Assembly: GCF_013366805.1 (NCBI RefSeq)
Contig: NZ_WQMO01000003.1
Span: 1 to 64,000 of the forward strand
Direction of reading: 5' to 3'
DNA: 64,000 nucleotides
Origin: Wolbachia endosymbiont of Litomosoides brasiliensis
GTDB lineage: Bacteria; Pseudomonadota; Alphaproteobacteria; Rickettsiales; Anaplasmataceae
Within the stretch, counting starts at the first letter, position 1; the number at the start of each line of letters is the position of its first letter. The notes beneath the pieces were generated by a model that saw only the letters and a list, made by a program, of their open reading frames with translations, ran no database searches and was not told the origin of the DNA. The translations under genes and the position numbers were made by a program. This document shows positions 29,272 through 45,817 of the stretch, one piece after another.

Positions 29272-30426
29272 GTGCAGGATACAGTTCTAGTTTTACAAGA
29301 TGGCAAGTGCTTTTTAGGAAAGTCGATAGGTAAAAAAGGCAAGTGCATAGGTGAGATCTGTTTTACTACTGGTGTTACTGGTTATCAGCATACTATAACC
29401 GACCCTTCTTTTGCTGATCAAATCATAATGTTTACTTTTCCTCATATTGGCAACATTGGAATAAACGATAAAGATAATGAAGGAAAGAGAATTTTTGCAA
29501 GTGGTGTGATTATACGCGAACTTTCTCCTGCGTCTCATCCTTCTTCATATGTGAGTTTAAGAGATTGGCTGGAAAAAAGTAACTTGGTTGGGATATCAGG
29601 GGTTGACACTAGAGCCCTGACTAGGCATTTGAGAAAGCATGGACCTCAAAATGGAATAATATGCCCATTAACCTACTCTGATGCCATCACGATGCATAAC
29701 AACACTGGCATCTGTGGTGGTCAAGATATTTTGGTAATAAAAGATCTATTGGATGAATTAAAGAAACATAAGCCTGTAAATGGAATAGAAATAACCGATA
29801 AGGTCAGTTTAAATAACAATTTTCAAAGCGACCTCAATGCAAAATATAAAGTTGCAGTAGTTGATTTTGGTGTAAAGGCTAGTATAGTTTCACGCTTAAT
29901 AGAGCTTGGTTGTGCAATTGAATTAATTAAGCCAGATAGAGGTTTTGCTCAAAAAATATTAAGTATATGTCCGGATGGTATAGTGCTCTCAAATGGTCCA
30001 GGAGATCCACAAGAAATAGGAAAAAGTGTGGCTCCAGAGATAGATGTTATTATAAAATCCAAAATACCAATTTTTGGTATATGCATGGGTCATCAATTAC
30101 TAGCGATTACTTTAGGGGCAAGAACTATCAAGATGAACGTTGGTCACCGAGGAAGTAATCATCCGGTTTATAACGTAAGTGGCGATAAAGTTGAGATTAC
30201 TAGTCAAAATCATGGCTTTGTTTTGGATCCATCTTCTCTACCAGATAACGTTGAGGTTACTCATATTTCTATGTTTGATAGTAGTATAGAGGGAATAATG
30301 GCAAAGGATTACCCAGTTTTTTCTGTACAGTACCACCCAGAGGAAGCGCCAGGCACACATGATTCACATTACTTATTTAAGCGTTTTATTGGCAATATTG
30401 CGTTGTATAAAATGAAATCTATCTGA
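29272..30426 (+). CDS. carA: Carbamoyl-phosphate synthase small subunit
   Basis: CarA is the glutaminase subunit that feeds ammonia to CarB for carbamoyl phosphate, used in pyrimidine synthesis. The N-terminal CPSase domain (LQDGKCFLGKSIGKKG, ITDPSFADQIIMFTFPHIGN) is followed by the class I amidotransferase domain with nucleophile cysteine in IFGICMGHQLLA and the histidine-glutamate pair in SVQYHPEEAPGTHDS. The length is 384-385 residues. No ATG is available at the start: a GTG at 29272 lies 6 bases after GGAGAG, better placed than the TTG at 29269. carB is not in the window. Confidence 0.95.
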   Translation: MQDTVLVLQDGKCFLGKSIGKKGKCIGEICFTTGVTGYQHTITDPSFADQIIMFTFPHIGNIGINDKDNEGKRIFASGVIIRELSPASHPSSYVSLRDWLEKSNLVGISGVDTRALTRHLRKHGPQNGIICPLTYSDAITMHNNTGICGGQDILVIKDLLDELKKHKPVNGIEITDKVSLNNNFQSDLNAKYKVAVVDFGVKASIVSRLIELGCAIELIKPDRGFAQKILSICPDGIVLSNGPGDPQEIGKSVAPEIDVIIKSKIPIFGICMGHQLLAITLGARTIKMNVGHRGSNHPVYNVSGDKVEITSQNHGFVLDPSSLPDNVEVTHISMFDSSIEGIMAKDYPVFSVQYHPEEAPGTHDSHYLFKRFIGNIALYKMKSI

Positions 30427-30458
30427 TTTTAATCAGACAAGGTTTTATTGCTTGATTT

Positions 30459-30486
30459 TTGGGTTTTAGGTGTTTAATATTATAAT
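30459..30486 (+). promoter_or_regulatory. Possible promoter for tRNA-Tyr/tRNA-Gly and tuf
   Basis: A perfect -10 hexamer TATAAT at 30481-30486 has a weak -35 candidate TTGGGT at 30459-30464 (16-base spacing). It starts 56 bases before tRNA-Tyr in the only gap between carA and the translation block. A short CTGATT/AATCAG hairpin just after the carA stop could separate the two units. Confidence 0.4.
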
Positions 30487-30541
30487 GTAATAAAAGCTTA
30501 AGTTAGAATGCTGGAATAGTGCTCTCTTAACAAATTCTTGT

Positions 30542-30623
30542 GGAGGAGTGACCGAGTGGTTAAAGGTAACAGACTGTAAATCTGTCCGCGTTGCGTACGT
30601 AGGTTCGAATCCTACCTCCTCCA
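30542..30623 (+). tRNA. tRNA-Tyr (GUA)
   Basis: 82-nt cloverleaf with acceptor GGAGGAG / CTCCTCC, discriminator A, anticodon loop CTGTAAA (anticodon GTA), long variable arm and T-loop GGTTCGAATCC. It precedes tRNA-Gly by 4 bases, as in the classical tRNA-tufB cluster. Confidence 0.95.
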
Positions 30624-30627
30624 TTGC

Positions 30628-30699
30628 GCGGGTATAGCTTAATTGGTAGAGCTCTAGCCTTCCAAGCTAGTGGAGTGGGTTCGAATCCCACTATCCGCT
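30628..30699 (+). tRNA. tRNA-Gly (UCC)
   Basis: 72-nt cloverleaf with acceptor GCGGGTA / TATCCGC (one G-U pair), discriminator T, anticodon loop CTTCCAA (anticodon TCC) and T-loop GGTTCGAATCC. It is likely co-transcribed with tRNA-Tyr and tuf. Confidence 0.95.
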
Positions 30700-30778
30700 C
30701 TTTTTTTTTGTTGTATTTTTATAAAATCAATATATTACTTATTGATGTATTTGTATTTTGGGTGGAAAAGTTAAAATT

Positions 30779-31951
30779 ATGGCACAAGTAGTAGAAGCAT
30801 TTGGGAAGCCGCATGTCAATGTGGGAACAATAGGGCATGTGGATCATGGGAAGACAACGTTGACAGCAGCAATAACAAAGCATTATGGGAATTTTGTAGC
30901 GTACGATCAAATAGATAAGGCACCAGAAGAGAGGAAAAGAGGAATAACAATTGCAACAGCACATGTTGAATATCAAACAGAGAGTAGACATTATGCACAT
31001 GTTGATTGTCCTGGCCACGCTGACTATGTGAAAAACATGATAGTTGGTGCAGCACAAATGGATGCAGCGATTTTGGTAGTGTCGGGAGTTGATGGACCTA
31101 TGCCGCAAACGAGGGAGCACATATTACTTGCTAAGCAAGTTGGTGTTGGGTATATTGTGGTGTATATAAATAAAGCTGATGTGTCTGATCCTGATATGAT
31201 AGGTCTGGTAGAGATGGAAGTGAGGGAATTGCTGAGTAAATACGGATTTCCAGGTGGTGAGGTTCCAGTGATAGTTGGGTCTGCATTGAAAGCATTAGAG
31301 GAGGATGGTGGTGAATATGGGAAGAAATCAATAGATAAATTGATGGAGAAGTTGGACAAGTATGTGGAAGTTCCACCAAGGCCTGTGGATTTGCCATTCC
31401 TGTTGCCGATTGAGGATGTATTTTCAATATCGGGACGTGGAACAGTAGTAACAGGGAGAATAGAAAAAGGAGAAATAAAGACCGGTGATGAAGTAGAGAT
31501 AATAGGTCTAAAAACCACACAGAAGACGACATGCACTGGTGTGGAAATGTTTAAGAAATTGCTAGAAAAAGGAAGTGCGGGGTTAAATGTGGGGGTATTG
31601 CTAAGAGGTACGAAGAGAGAAGAAGTGGAGAGAGGACAAGTATTAGCAAAACCAGGAACAATAACGCCGCATAAGAAATTTAAGGCAGAAGTTTACGTAT
31701 TAAAGAAAGAAGAGGGAGGAAGGCACACACCATTTTTTGCGAATTACCAGCCACAATTTTATTTAAGGACGACAGATGTAACGGGAAATATAAAGTTGTT
31801 GGAGGGAAAGGAGATGGTAATGCCTGGAGACAATGTAAGTGTAGAGGTAGAATTGCAAGTGCCGATAGCAATGGATAAAGGATTGCGCTTTGCAATAAGA
31901 GAAGGAGGTAGAACTATTGGTTCTGGTGTTGTTTCTGAAGTTTTGGAGTAA
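30779..31951 (+). CDS. tuf: Elongation factor Tu
   Basis: EF-Tu delivers aminoacyl-tRNA to the ribosome as a GTP complex. The start [20 protein letters not shown] is at 30779. The GTPase motifs GHVDHGKTT (P loop), DCPGHADY (G3) and NKAD (G4) are intact; domains 2 and 3 follow with the end [13 protein letters not shown]. The length of 390 residues is typical. Codon use here is strongly patterned, with long open frames on the opposite strand that are shadows. It is followed 15 bases on by tRNA-Trp, the usual tufB-like position. Confidence 0.98.
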   Translation: MAQVVEAFGKPHVNVGTIGHVDHGKTTLTAAITKHYGNFVAYDQIDKAPEERKRGITIATAHVEYQTESRHYAHVDCPGHADYVKNMIVGAAQMDAAILVVSGVDGPMPQTREHILLAKQVGVGYIVVYINKADVSDPDMIGLVEMEVRELLSKYGFPGGEVPVIVGSALKALEEDGGEYGKKSIDKLMEKLDKYVEVPPRPVDLPFLLPIEDVFSISGRGTVVTGRIEKGEIKTGDEVEIIGLKTTQKTTCTGVEMFKKLLEKGSAGLNVGVLLRGTKREEVERGQVLAKPGTITPHKKFKAEVYVLKKEEGGRHTPFFANYQPQFYLRTTDVTGNIKLLEGKEMVMPGDNVSVEVELQVPIAMDKGLRFAIREGGRTIGSGVVSEVLE

Positions 31952-31966
31952 AAGAGTTTGAGTCAT

Positions 31967-32039
31967 AGGAGTGTAGCTCAATTGGTAGAGCGCTGGTCTC
32001 CAAAACCAGAAGTTGTAGGTTCAATTCCTATCACTCCTG
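31967..32039 (+). tRNA. tRNA-Trp (CCA)
   Basis: 73-nt cloverleaf with acceptor AGGAGTG / CACTCCT, discriminator G, anticodon loop CTCCAAA (anticodon CCA) and T-loop GGTTCAATTCC. It lies between tuf and secE, the conserved bacterial position. Confidence 0.95.
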
Positions 32040-32058
32040 CATTAATATTGTAGCAGAA

Positions 32059-32259
32059 ATGTTAAAAAGTTTGAGTGTCTTTTTTTGTGATATAAAGCAG
32101 GAAGTAAGAAGAATTGCCTGGGTGAAAAAGCAAGAAGTTTTATCATCTCTATTTGTTGTAGTGATTGTTATATTATGCTTTTCAGTTTTCTTTTGCTTTG
32201 TAGATTTTATATCTCTTCATGCGATTAGGGCTTTATTTGGGATTGTCTATGGCATATGA
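32059..32259 (+). CDS. secE: Preprotein translocase subunit SecE
   Basis: SecE is the small clamp subunit of the SecYEG channel in the inner membrane. The 66-residue single-helix form has the conserved amphipathic start (DIKQEVRRIAWVKKQEVLSS), with the 'VxWPxxxE' region reading IAWVKKQE, then one transmembrane helix (about residues 31-51). Its last bases overlap the nusG start by 11, implying coupled translation. Confidence 0.92.
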   Translation: MLKSLSVFFCDIKQEVRRIAWVKKQEVLSSLFVVVIVILCFSVFFCFVDFISLHAIRALFGIVYGI

Positions 32260-33085
32260 CCATAAATGGTACGTTGTTAAAGTTGATCATGGACATGAGA
32301 GGAGTATACTTGAGTTGGCAAGCAATGCTGCCTATTTTAAGGAGGTATTTATTCCTTATCAGACAGTATATAACTCGAAGTTTAATATAAAAAAAGCATA
32401 TGAAGTGTATGTATGTATGTATCTATGTGATGAGAGTAGGGATATTTTAAGCAAAACGCTTGGGTTTCACGGTGGTGGTTCTGGTGGTTTTAAAATAGTT
32501 TCGGATGAAGAGGTAGATTCGAAGCGTAAGGAATTCAATAAATATAAGTGGTATATTTTAAGGGTTGCTTCCAATTATGAAGAAAAGGTGTGTCAACACG
32601 TACTGGAAAATTCTATGAGATTAGGGATTAATGGTTATTTTAAGGAAGTTTTCATTCCGTACGAGGAAGCAAATGAAGTAGAACTAAGATCTAAAAGAAC
32701 TGCTATACGAAGAAAGTGTTTCCCTGGTTATGTTTTTTTATATGTGAATTTGTGTGATGAAGTGCTAAATTTTGTCAATAATATACCAAAGTCTCTTAAA
32801 GTCTATGGGTTCTTAAAAAATGGCAACGTTCCAAAAGTGATTTCGGATGATGAGGTTCGCTCAATGTGTGATGCACTTTACAATGCTCAAGAAACAAAAA
32901 AGTTAAGCCATGGTTATGAAAAAGGTGAAAAGGTAAAAATTAATGATGGTCTTTTCCAAAACTTTACTGGTAAGGTAGATGTGATTAATGATGAAAAGAG
33001 AGTTATTAATGTAGAAGTGTCAATTCTAGGCAAGCCAACAATAATAGAGCTTGATCTAGCTCAAGTAGAGAAAATAGAGGATTAA
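32249..33085 (+). CDS. nusG: Transcription factor NusG with a duplicated NGN-like domain
   Basis: NusG binds RNA polymerase, supports elongation and links to Rho or the ribosome. The start MAYDHKWYVVKV (32249) overlaps secE; the product is 278 residues, against about 180 for normal NusG. The excess is an extra N-terminal domain: residues about 6-95 (KWYVVKV, FKEVFIPYQ, KIVSDEEV) parallel residues about 102-210 (KWYILRVASNYEEKV, FKEVFIPYE, CFPGYVFLYVNL, KVISDDEV). The second copy has the PGYVFL motif and is followed by the KOW domain (EKGEKVKINDGLFQNFTGKV). The first copy lacks the PGY motif and is diverged. Position between secE and rplK fixes the identity. Confidence 0.93.
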   Translation: MAYDHKWYVVKVDHGHERSILELASNAAYFKEVFIPYQTVYNSKFNIKKAYEVYVCMYLCDESRDILSKTLGFHGGGSGGFKIVSDEEVDSKRKEFNKYKWYILRVASNYEEKVCQHVLENSMRLGINGYFKEVFIPYEEANEVELRSKRTAIRRKCFPGYVFLYVNLCDEVLNFVNNIPKSLKVYGFLKNGNVPKVISDDEVRSMCDALYNAQETKKLSHGYEKGEKVKINDGLFQNFTGKVDVINDEKRVINVEVSILGKPTIIELDLAQVEKIED

Positions 33086-33087
33086 CT

Positions 33088-33528
33088 ATGAGTGTAATAA
33101 TTGCCAAGATTAACTTACTGATGGAAGCGGGAAAAGCAGTTCCTGGGCCCAAAATTGCTTCAGTGCTTGGTCCGCGGGGTATACCTGTTCCCAAGTTCTG
33201 CGAGGCTTTCAATAGGGTGACTAGCGCAGCTAGCGCCAATTATAAAGTGGGTGATTTAGTAACAGTGCGGGTTTCCATAAAGGATGACCGCTCTCACGAT
33301 TTTACTGTCAGTGGCCCACCTGTAGCTTGCTTGCTTAAGCAGGAAGCTAAATTGAATAAAGGTTCTAGTAATCCTGGCAAAGAATTGGTAGCTAAATTGC
33401 CTATATCTGCTATAGTTAAGATAGCAAGATATAAGATGCTTGACATGAAAGTGGATAACGAAGATTCAGCAGTGAAAATGGTTATAGGCACTGCTAAATC
33501 TATGGGTATAGAAATTATAGAAGATTAG
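33088..33528 (+). CDS. rplK: 50S ribosomal protein L11
   Basis: L11 is in the GTPase-associated centre of the large subunit. The 146-residue protein shows [20 protein letters not shown] (N-terminal domain) and [20 protein letters not shown] with the C-terminal rRNA-binding domain, ending [13 protein letters not shown]. It starts 2 bases after the nusG stop and is followed by rplA after 4 bases. Confidence 0.97.
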   Translation: MSVIIAKINLLMEAGKAVPGPKIASVLGPRGIPVPKFCEAFNRVTSAASANYKVGDLVTVRVSIKDDRSHDFTVSGPPVACLLKQEAKLNKGSSNPGKELVAKLPISAIVKIARYKMLDMKVDNEDSAVKMVIGTAKSMGIEIIED

Positions 33529-33532
33529 AAGC

Positions 33533-34186
33533 ATGAATATACATAGCGGCAGTCCCAAAGAATGTTTAGAAAAAATTATCAAGTCTGCTTCAGCGAAGTT
33601 TAACGAATCAATTGACATTGCAGTTAATTTAGGTATAGATTCATGTAAGTCTGAAGAACAAGTGCGTGGTACAGTAGTTTTGCCTAAAGGTGTTGGGAAA
33701 GATATTAGAGTGGCTGCCTTCGCTCAAGATAAGCATTTATTAGAAGCTAAAAAAGCTGGTGCTAATGTTGTAGGAGGAGAAAATTTAGTTGAAGAGATAA
33801 AAAGAGGTAGAAAACTAGATGTTGATTGGTGTATCACTACTCCTGATTTCATAGCGAAAATTACTCCTATTGCAAAAGTATTGGGCACTAAAGGGTTAAT
33901 GCCCAATCCTAAACTTGGTACTGTGACTTCTAACGTTGCAGAAGCTATTAAAACCATCAAGTCTGGTCAAATAAAATTTAGGACAGATAAAAATGGTATT
34001 GTCCACGGCAAATTAGGGAATATCAAATTTAGCATTGATGATTTGCTGGAAAATTTAAAAGCCTTTCTTAAAGTAATTAAGAGTAATAAACCTATTTCTG
34101 TAAAAGGAGTCTACTTTAAGAGTATTTTTTTAAGTTCAACTATGGGCAAGGCTTATAAGGTAAGTAAAGTGGAAGATATAATTTAG
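33533..34186 (+). CDS. rplA: 50S ribosomal protein L1
   Basis: L1 forms the mobile stalk near the E site and, in many bacteria, represses its own operon. Motifs are [20 protein letters not shown], the central [19 protein letters not shown] signature and [16 protein letters not shown]. The length of 217 residues is near the usual 225-235. The gene is co-directional with rplK and rplJ. Confidence 0.97.
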   Translation: MNIHSGSPKECLEKIIKSASAKFNESIDIAVNLGIDSCKSEEQVRGTVVLPKGVGKDIRVAAFAQDKHLLEAKKAGANVVGGENLVEEIKRGRKLDVDWCITTPDFIAKITPIAKVLGTKGLMPNPKLGTVTSNVAEAIKTIKSGQIKFRTDKNGIVHGKLGNIKFSIDDLLENLKAFLKVIKSNKPISVKGVYFKSIFLSSTMGKAYKVSKVEDII

Positions 34187-34197
34187 GGAGTAATGTT

Positions 34198-34716
34198 GTG
34201 AAGCGTAAGGATAAGGATGAATTTATACAAAATATAGTAAACGTGTTTATAAATAATGATTTTTTAATACTGGTAAATTTTAAATCTATAAATGCTAGCG
34301 ATTCATTAGCTCTTAGGGATAGCTTAAAGTCTGCAGCGAGTGGGATGCTAGTAGTTAAAAACACTCTAGCACGCTTAGCTTTAGAAAGAGCTAGTAAATT
34401 TTCTTACTTATCAGATAGATTTTCTGGTCCCGTTGCTATTATATACTCTAGTGGTATAGTAGAGGCTGCAAAACTAATAGTTGATTTCACTAACGCTAAC
34501 AAAGAAAAGATGTCTGTGGTTTGTGCAGCTTACCTAAACCAATTGCTTACAGCAGAGGATGTTAATAAGCTAGCTAAGTTGCCTTCTCTCAATGAGCTGC
34601 GTATTAAAGTTATGCATTTAATATCTTATAATATTTCTGCCAGGTTGGTGTTATCTATTAACTCGCCTTTCATGAGGCTTATGAGAGTATTAGATTATTA
34701 TAGTTCTAAAAAATAA
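34198..34716 (+). CDS. rplJ: 50S ribosomal protein L10
   Basis: L10 is the base of the L7/L12 stalk. The start is GTG at 34198, with GGGAG 9-13 bases upstream. The 172 residues show ILVNFKSINASDSLALRDSL and LVVKNTLARLALERA, then SGPVAIIYSSG, and a helical C-terminal part that binds L7/L12 dimers. No separate leader attenuator is visible in the 11-base gap after rplA. Confidence 0.95.
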   Translation: MKRKDKDEFIQNIVNVFINNDFLILVNFKSINASDSLALRDSLKSAASGMLVVKNTLARLALERASKFSYLSDRFSGPVAIIYSSGIVEAAKLIVDFTNANKEKMSVVCAAYLNQLLTAEDVNKLAKLPSLNELRIKVMHLISYNISARLVLSINSPFMRLMRVLDYYSSKK

Positions 34717-34732
34717 ATTTATTGTCAAGTAA

Positions 34733-35143
<411 letters not shown>

Positions 35144-35200
35144 GATGTTTATATTAATATGTTTATTTTATATTGATATAGCCCTTTGTAGTTAGTTTGA

Positions 35201-43738
<8,538 letters not shown>

Positions 43739-43796
43739 ATGTAGCTAACAAAAACAGACGTGCTGTTTATAACTGTGTGAACGTTGGCGTAGCCCT

Positions 43797-44422
43797 ATAC
43801 TAATTCTTATTGTTAATGGGTCAAATAAATGGCATTGCAAAGTTATTTAGTTGTGAAATGAGAAAGGGGGGTAGTAAATTTGCACAAAGCGCTCTCAAGA
43901 AAAGCAATTGTATTACAGGCTTTATTGCGTAAATAGTCTTGTTAAGTTTTTTAAAAACTCTTCCTATCTACCTTTCTTGTTTATTGAATTGGTCTTGACA
44001 TAATATATGAAAACTTCATTTTTTACATATTACGGTGTACTGTAAACTTGTTGATATTCAAGCTAAATTTTCCCTGGATTCTTATTCTCATTTCTTTAAC
44101 GGTAATATTAGGTTCTCTTATATTCATGCTTCAACTTGTTCAAATTGACTCTGATTCAATCTGGTTTTTCTATGACGTTAAGGGGGAGTAAATAATTTTT
44201 CTTCTCTTCTAAATTCTATGTGCTTTATCCATGCAGTTAGTGCTGTTCTTGAAATGCAACATATTTTTGTTACTGCTGTTTATGCTGTGCTTTTTTGCTG
44301 CGATTACAACATTTAGTTTTTTTGCAACATATGCGTTATGCTAATTTCGTAACTTTTTCATCCATAATTTTGATTTCGATGCCATGTCGCTTATTTAACC
44401 CATTAACAATTAGAATTGGTAT
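43797..44422 (-). mobile_element. IS630-type element, internally deleted copy
   Basis: This minus-strand relic begins ATACTAATTCTTATT at 43797, jumps at about 43934 over most of the catalytic region, and resumes in the N-terminal half. Near 44385-44422 its right end turns into the last bases of a plus-strand copy (TTATTTAACCCATTAACAAT then AGAATTGGTAT), so the terminus is chimeric. It separates rpoBC from ssrA. Confidence 0.75.
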
Positions 44423-44529
44423 AAATATCTCTACTGCAGTTATGATCACATCGGCAAGCAGGTAAAGTAATTCTCTTTCTGAAAATTTTAATTTTATTTT
44501 AGCTATCGATTAACTTAAAGTTAAATATC

Positions 44530-44558
44530 TTGACGTTTATTAAATATTACTATATAAT
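44530..44558 (+). promoter_or_regulatory. Promoter of ssrA
   Basis: TTGACG (-35) at 44530-44535 and TATAAT (-10) at 44553-44558 are 17 bases apart, the closest match to the vegetative sigma consensus that I saw in the window. Transcription would start near 44565. Confidence 0.8.
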
Positions 44559-44564
44559 AGCTGA

Positions 44565-44866
44565 GTGTACTTTATACGCTATGGCAATAAAATTACCTTG
44601 TAATAGGTGTATTGGACCCGAGGGCAGTACTCGGCGCCTCCACCATATTTTCAGTTTACATGGGGGCGAGTAAGGATCGACATGCATAGTAAAGATGGTA
44701 ACTTTGCTCGGTTAGATACCACCGCTAAGAGTTCATAATTTAAATGCAAACGATAATTTTGCTGCTGAAAACAATGTTGCGGTAGCTGCTTAATTTAAGC
44801 ACTATAACTTCATTGCTATAAGCACGGTTTAGGGAACGCCGGGTAACAGAAGTTCCCCAGAATTCA
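44565..44866 (+). ncRNA. ssrA: tmRNA, permuted two-piece form
   Basis: tmRNA rescues stalled ribosomes and tags the nascent chain for degradation. The gene is circularly permuted. The acceptor piece comes first and ends GCGCCTCCACCA at 44645 (CCA encoded). After an intervening loop of about 16 bases (44646-44661) the coding piece begins GGGGGCGAGTAAGGATCGAC at 44662; GGGGGCG pairs with CGCCTCC of the acceptor piece. The tag frame 44746-44793 reads ANDNFAAENNVAVAA then TAA. A GGGAAC/GTTCCC pair (44832-44857) marks a late stem. The 5' end is set from the promoter and the 3' end is approximate. Confidence 0.93.
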
Positions 44867-44867
44867 C

Positions 44868-45320
44868 ATGTTTAAAATTTATATGGATAAGGCAAGTTAT
44901 AAGAAATCACTCAATTCTGCCAAGTTTCAAGTTATCAGAAAGGCGTTAGGTATTATATCAGGTGGGAGCTTCACTCCTCACTTAGAAATATTATTTTTCA
45001 CGTGTTTTAATAGTGTTATCATACCGGATTACTTAAGAAAGTCATATCCCACTCAAATGCTTATTATATTGCAGCATCAGTTTTATGATTTGAAAATTTT
45101 TGAGGATAAATTTAGCGTTAATTTGAGTTTTCGCGGGAAACAAGAGCAAGTTACCGTGCCGTTTTTTGCTATTGGTGAATTTCATGATAAAATTTCAGGA
45201 GATGTTTTAATATTTGACAAAATCAGTATCGATTTTGACAAAGAATATAAAAGTGAGAAATGTACTGAGAATTCGTTAAATGATAGTATTATATCTATAG
45301 GCCAACTGCGTGATAAGTAG
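44868..45320 (+). CDS. sspB: ClpXP adaptor SspB (alphaproteobacterial type)
   Basis: SspB binds ssrA-tagged proteins and hands them to ClpXP. The 150 residues match the SspB fold: a lead helix (KFQVIRKALGIISGG), LEILFFTCFNSVIIPDYLRK, MLIILQHQFYDLKIFEDKF (the signature block, usually 'IVLQHQFWDL'), VNLSFRGKQEQVTVPFFAIG, then a variable acidic C-terminal tail that in other species ends in a ClpX-binding peptide (here IISIGQLRDK). ATG codons at 44868 and 44883 both fit. It starts immediately after ssrA, whose tag it should recognise. Confidence 0.88.
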   Translation: MFKIYMDKASYKKSLNSAKFQVIRKALGIISGGSFTPHLEILFFTCFNSVIIPDYLRKSYPTQMLIILQHQFYDLKIFEDKFSVNLSFRGKQEQVTVPFFAIGEFHDKISGDVLIFDKISIDFDKEYKSEKCTENSLNDSIISIGQLRDK

Positions 45321-45538
45321 TTATTTGTGGGATGTTTAAAAATATACTCTGTAAATAAAAAATAAGCGAATAGAATTATCAGACTTGCTACCAAAACTTT
45401 AAATATATTTCTACGCAGTCACCTTCCACAATAAGTTCTCTAACTTAGGGTAAAATAACGTGTTGAGCTTGAAAAGGGGGATTGATTTAAAATTCCTAAA
45501 TACTTATCTTTTATATAATTTTCATATAATGGACACGC

Positions 45539-45817
45539 ATGCATCCAATCATATATTTACTGAATATGTTGCTTGATCTTTATAGCTTCATTCTAATATG
45601 TTGGATTGTTCTGGATTGGTTGATCAAGCTTAATGTAGTAAACATGTATAACGAAGTTTTAAGCAACATAATGCACACTTTGGACAGGCTCATCCATCCA
45701 CCGCTAAAAGTTGTCAGGAGGTATATACGATCACTCAACGGGTTGGACTTATCTGTAATGATATTGCTAATAGCAATTCACTTTGTAAAATATACAATAA
45801 CTTACTACTTTAAGTAG
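45539..45817 (+). CDS. YggT family membrane protein
   Basis: The 92-residue protein has two transmembrane helices (IIYLLNMLLDLYSFILICWI and LDLSVMILLIAIHFVKYTI) around the loop YNEVLSNIMHTLDRLIHPPL, which resembles the YggT 'LxxlteP.l.p.R..ip..ggiDlSp' pattern (here RSLNGLDLSVM). Its role is poorly known; family members are linked to the division and wall region. It ends one base before the ftsK start, so the two are probably one operon. Confidence 0.8.
   Translation: MHPIIYLLNMLLDLYSFILICWIVLDWLIKLNVVNMYNEVLSNIMHTLDRLIHPPLKVVRRYIRSLNGLDLSVMILLIAIHFVKYTITYYFK

Noticed and set aside
31024-31536. 170-codon open frame on the minus strand opposite tuf
   Set aside because: It is the complement of a highly biased coding region; it has no domain, no start signal and no independent support.
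44868-44882. Overlap of the sspB start with the tmRNA 3' end as evidence of a regulatory switch
   Set aside because: The exact 3' end of the coding piece cannot be set from sequence alone, and a start at 44883 avoids the overlap.
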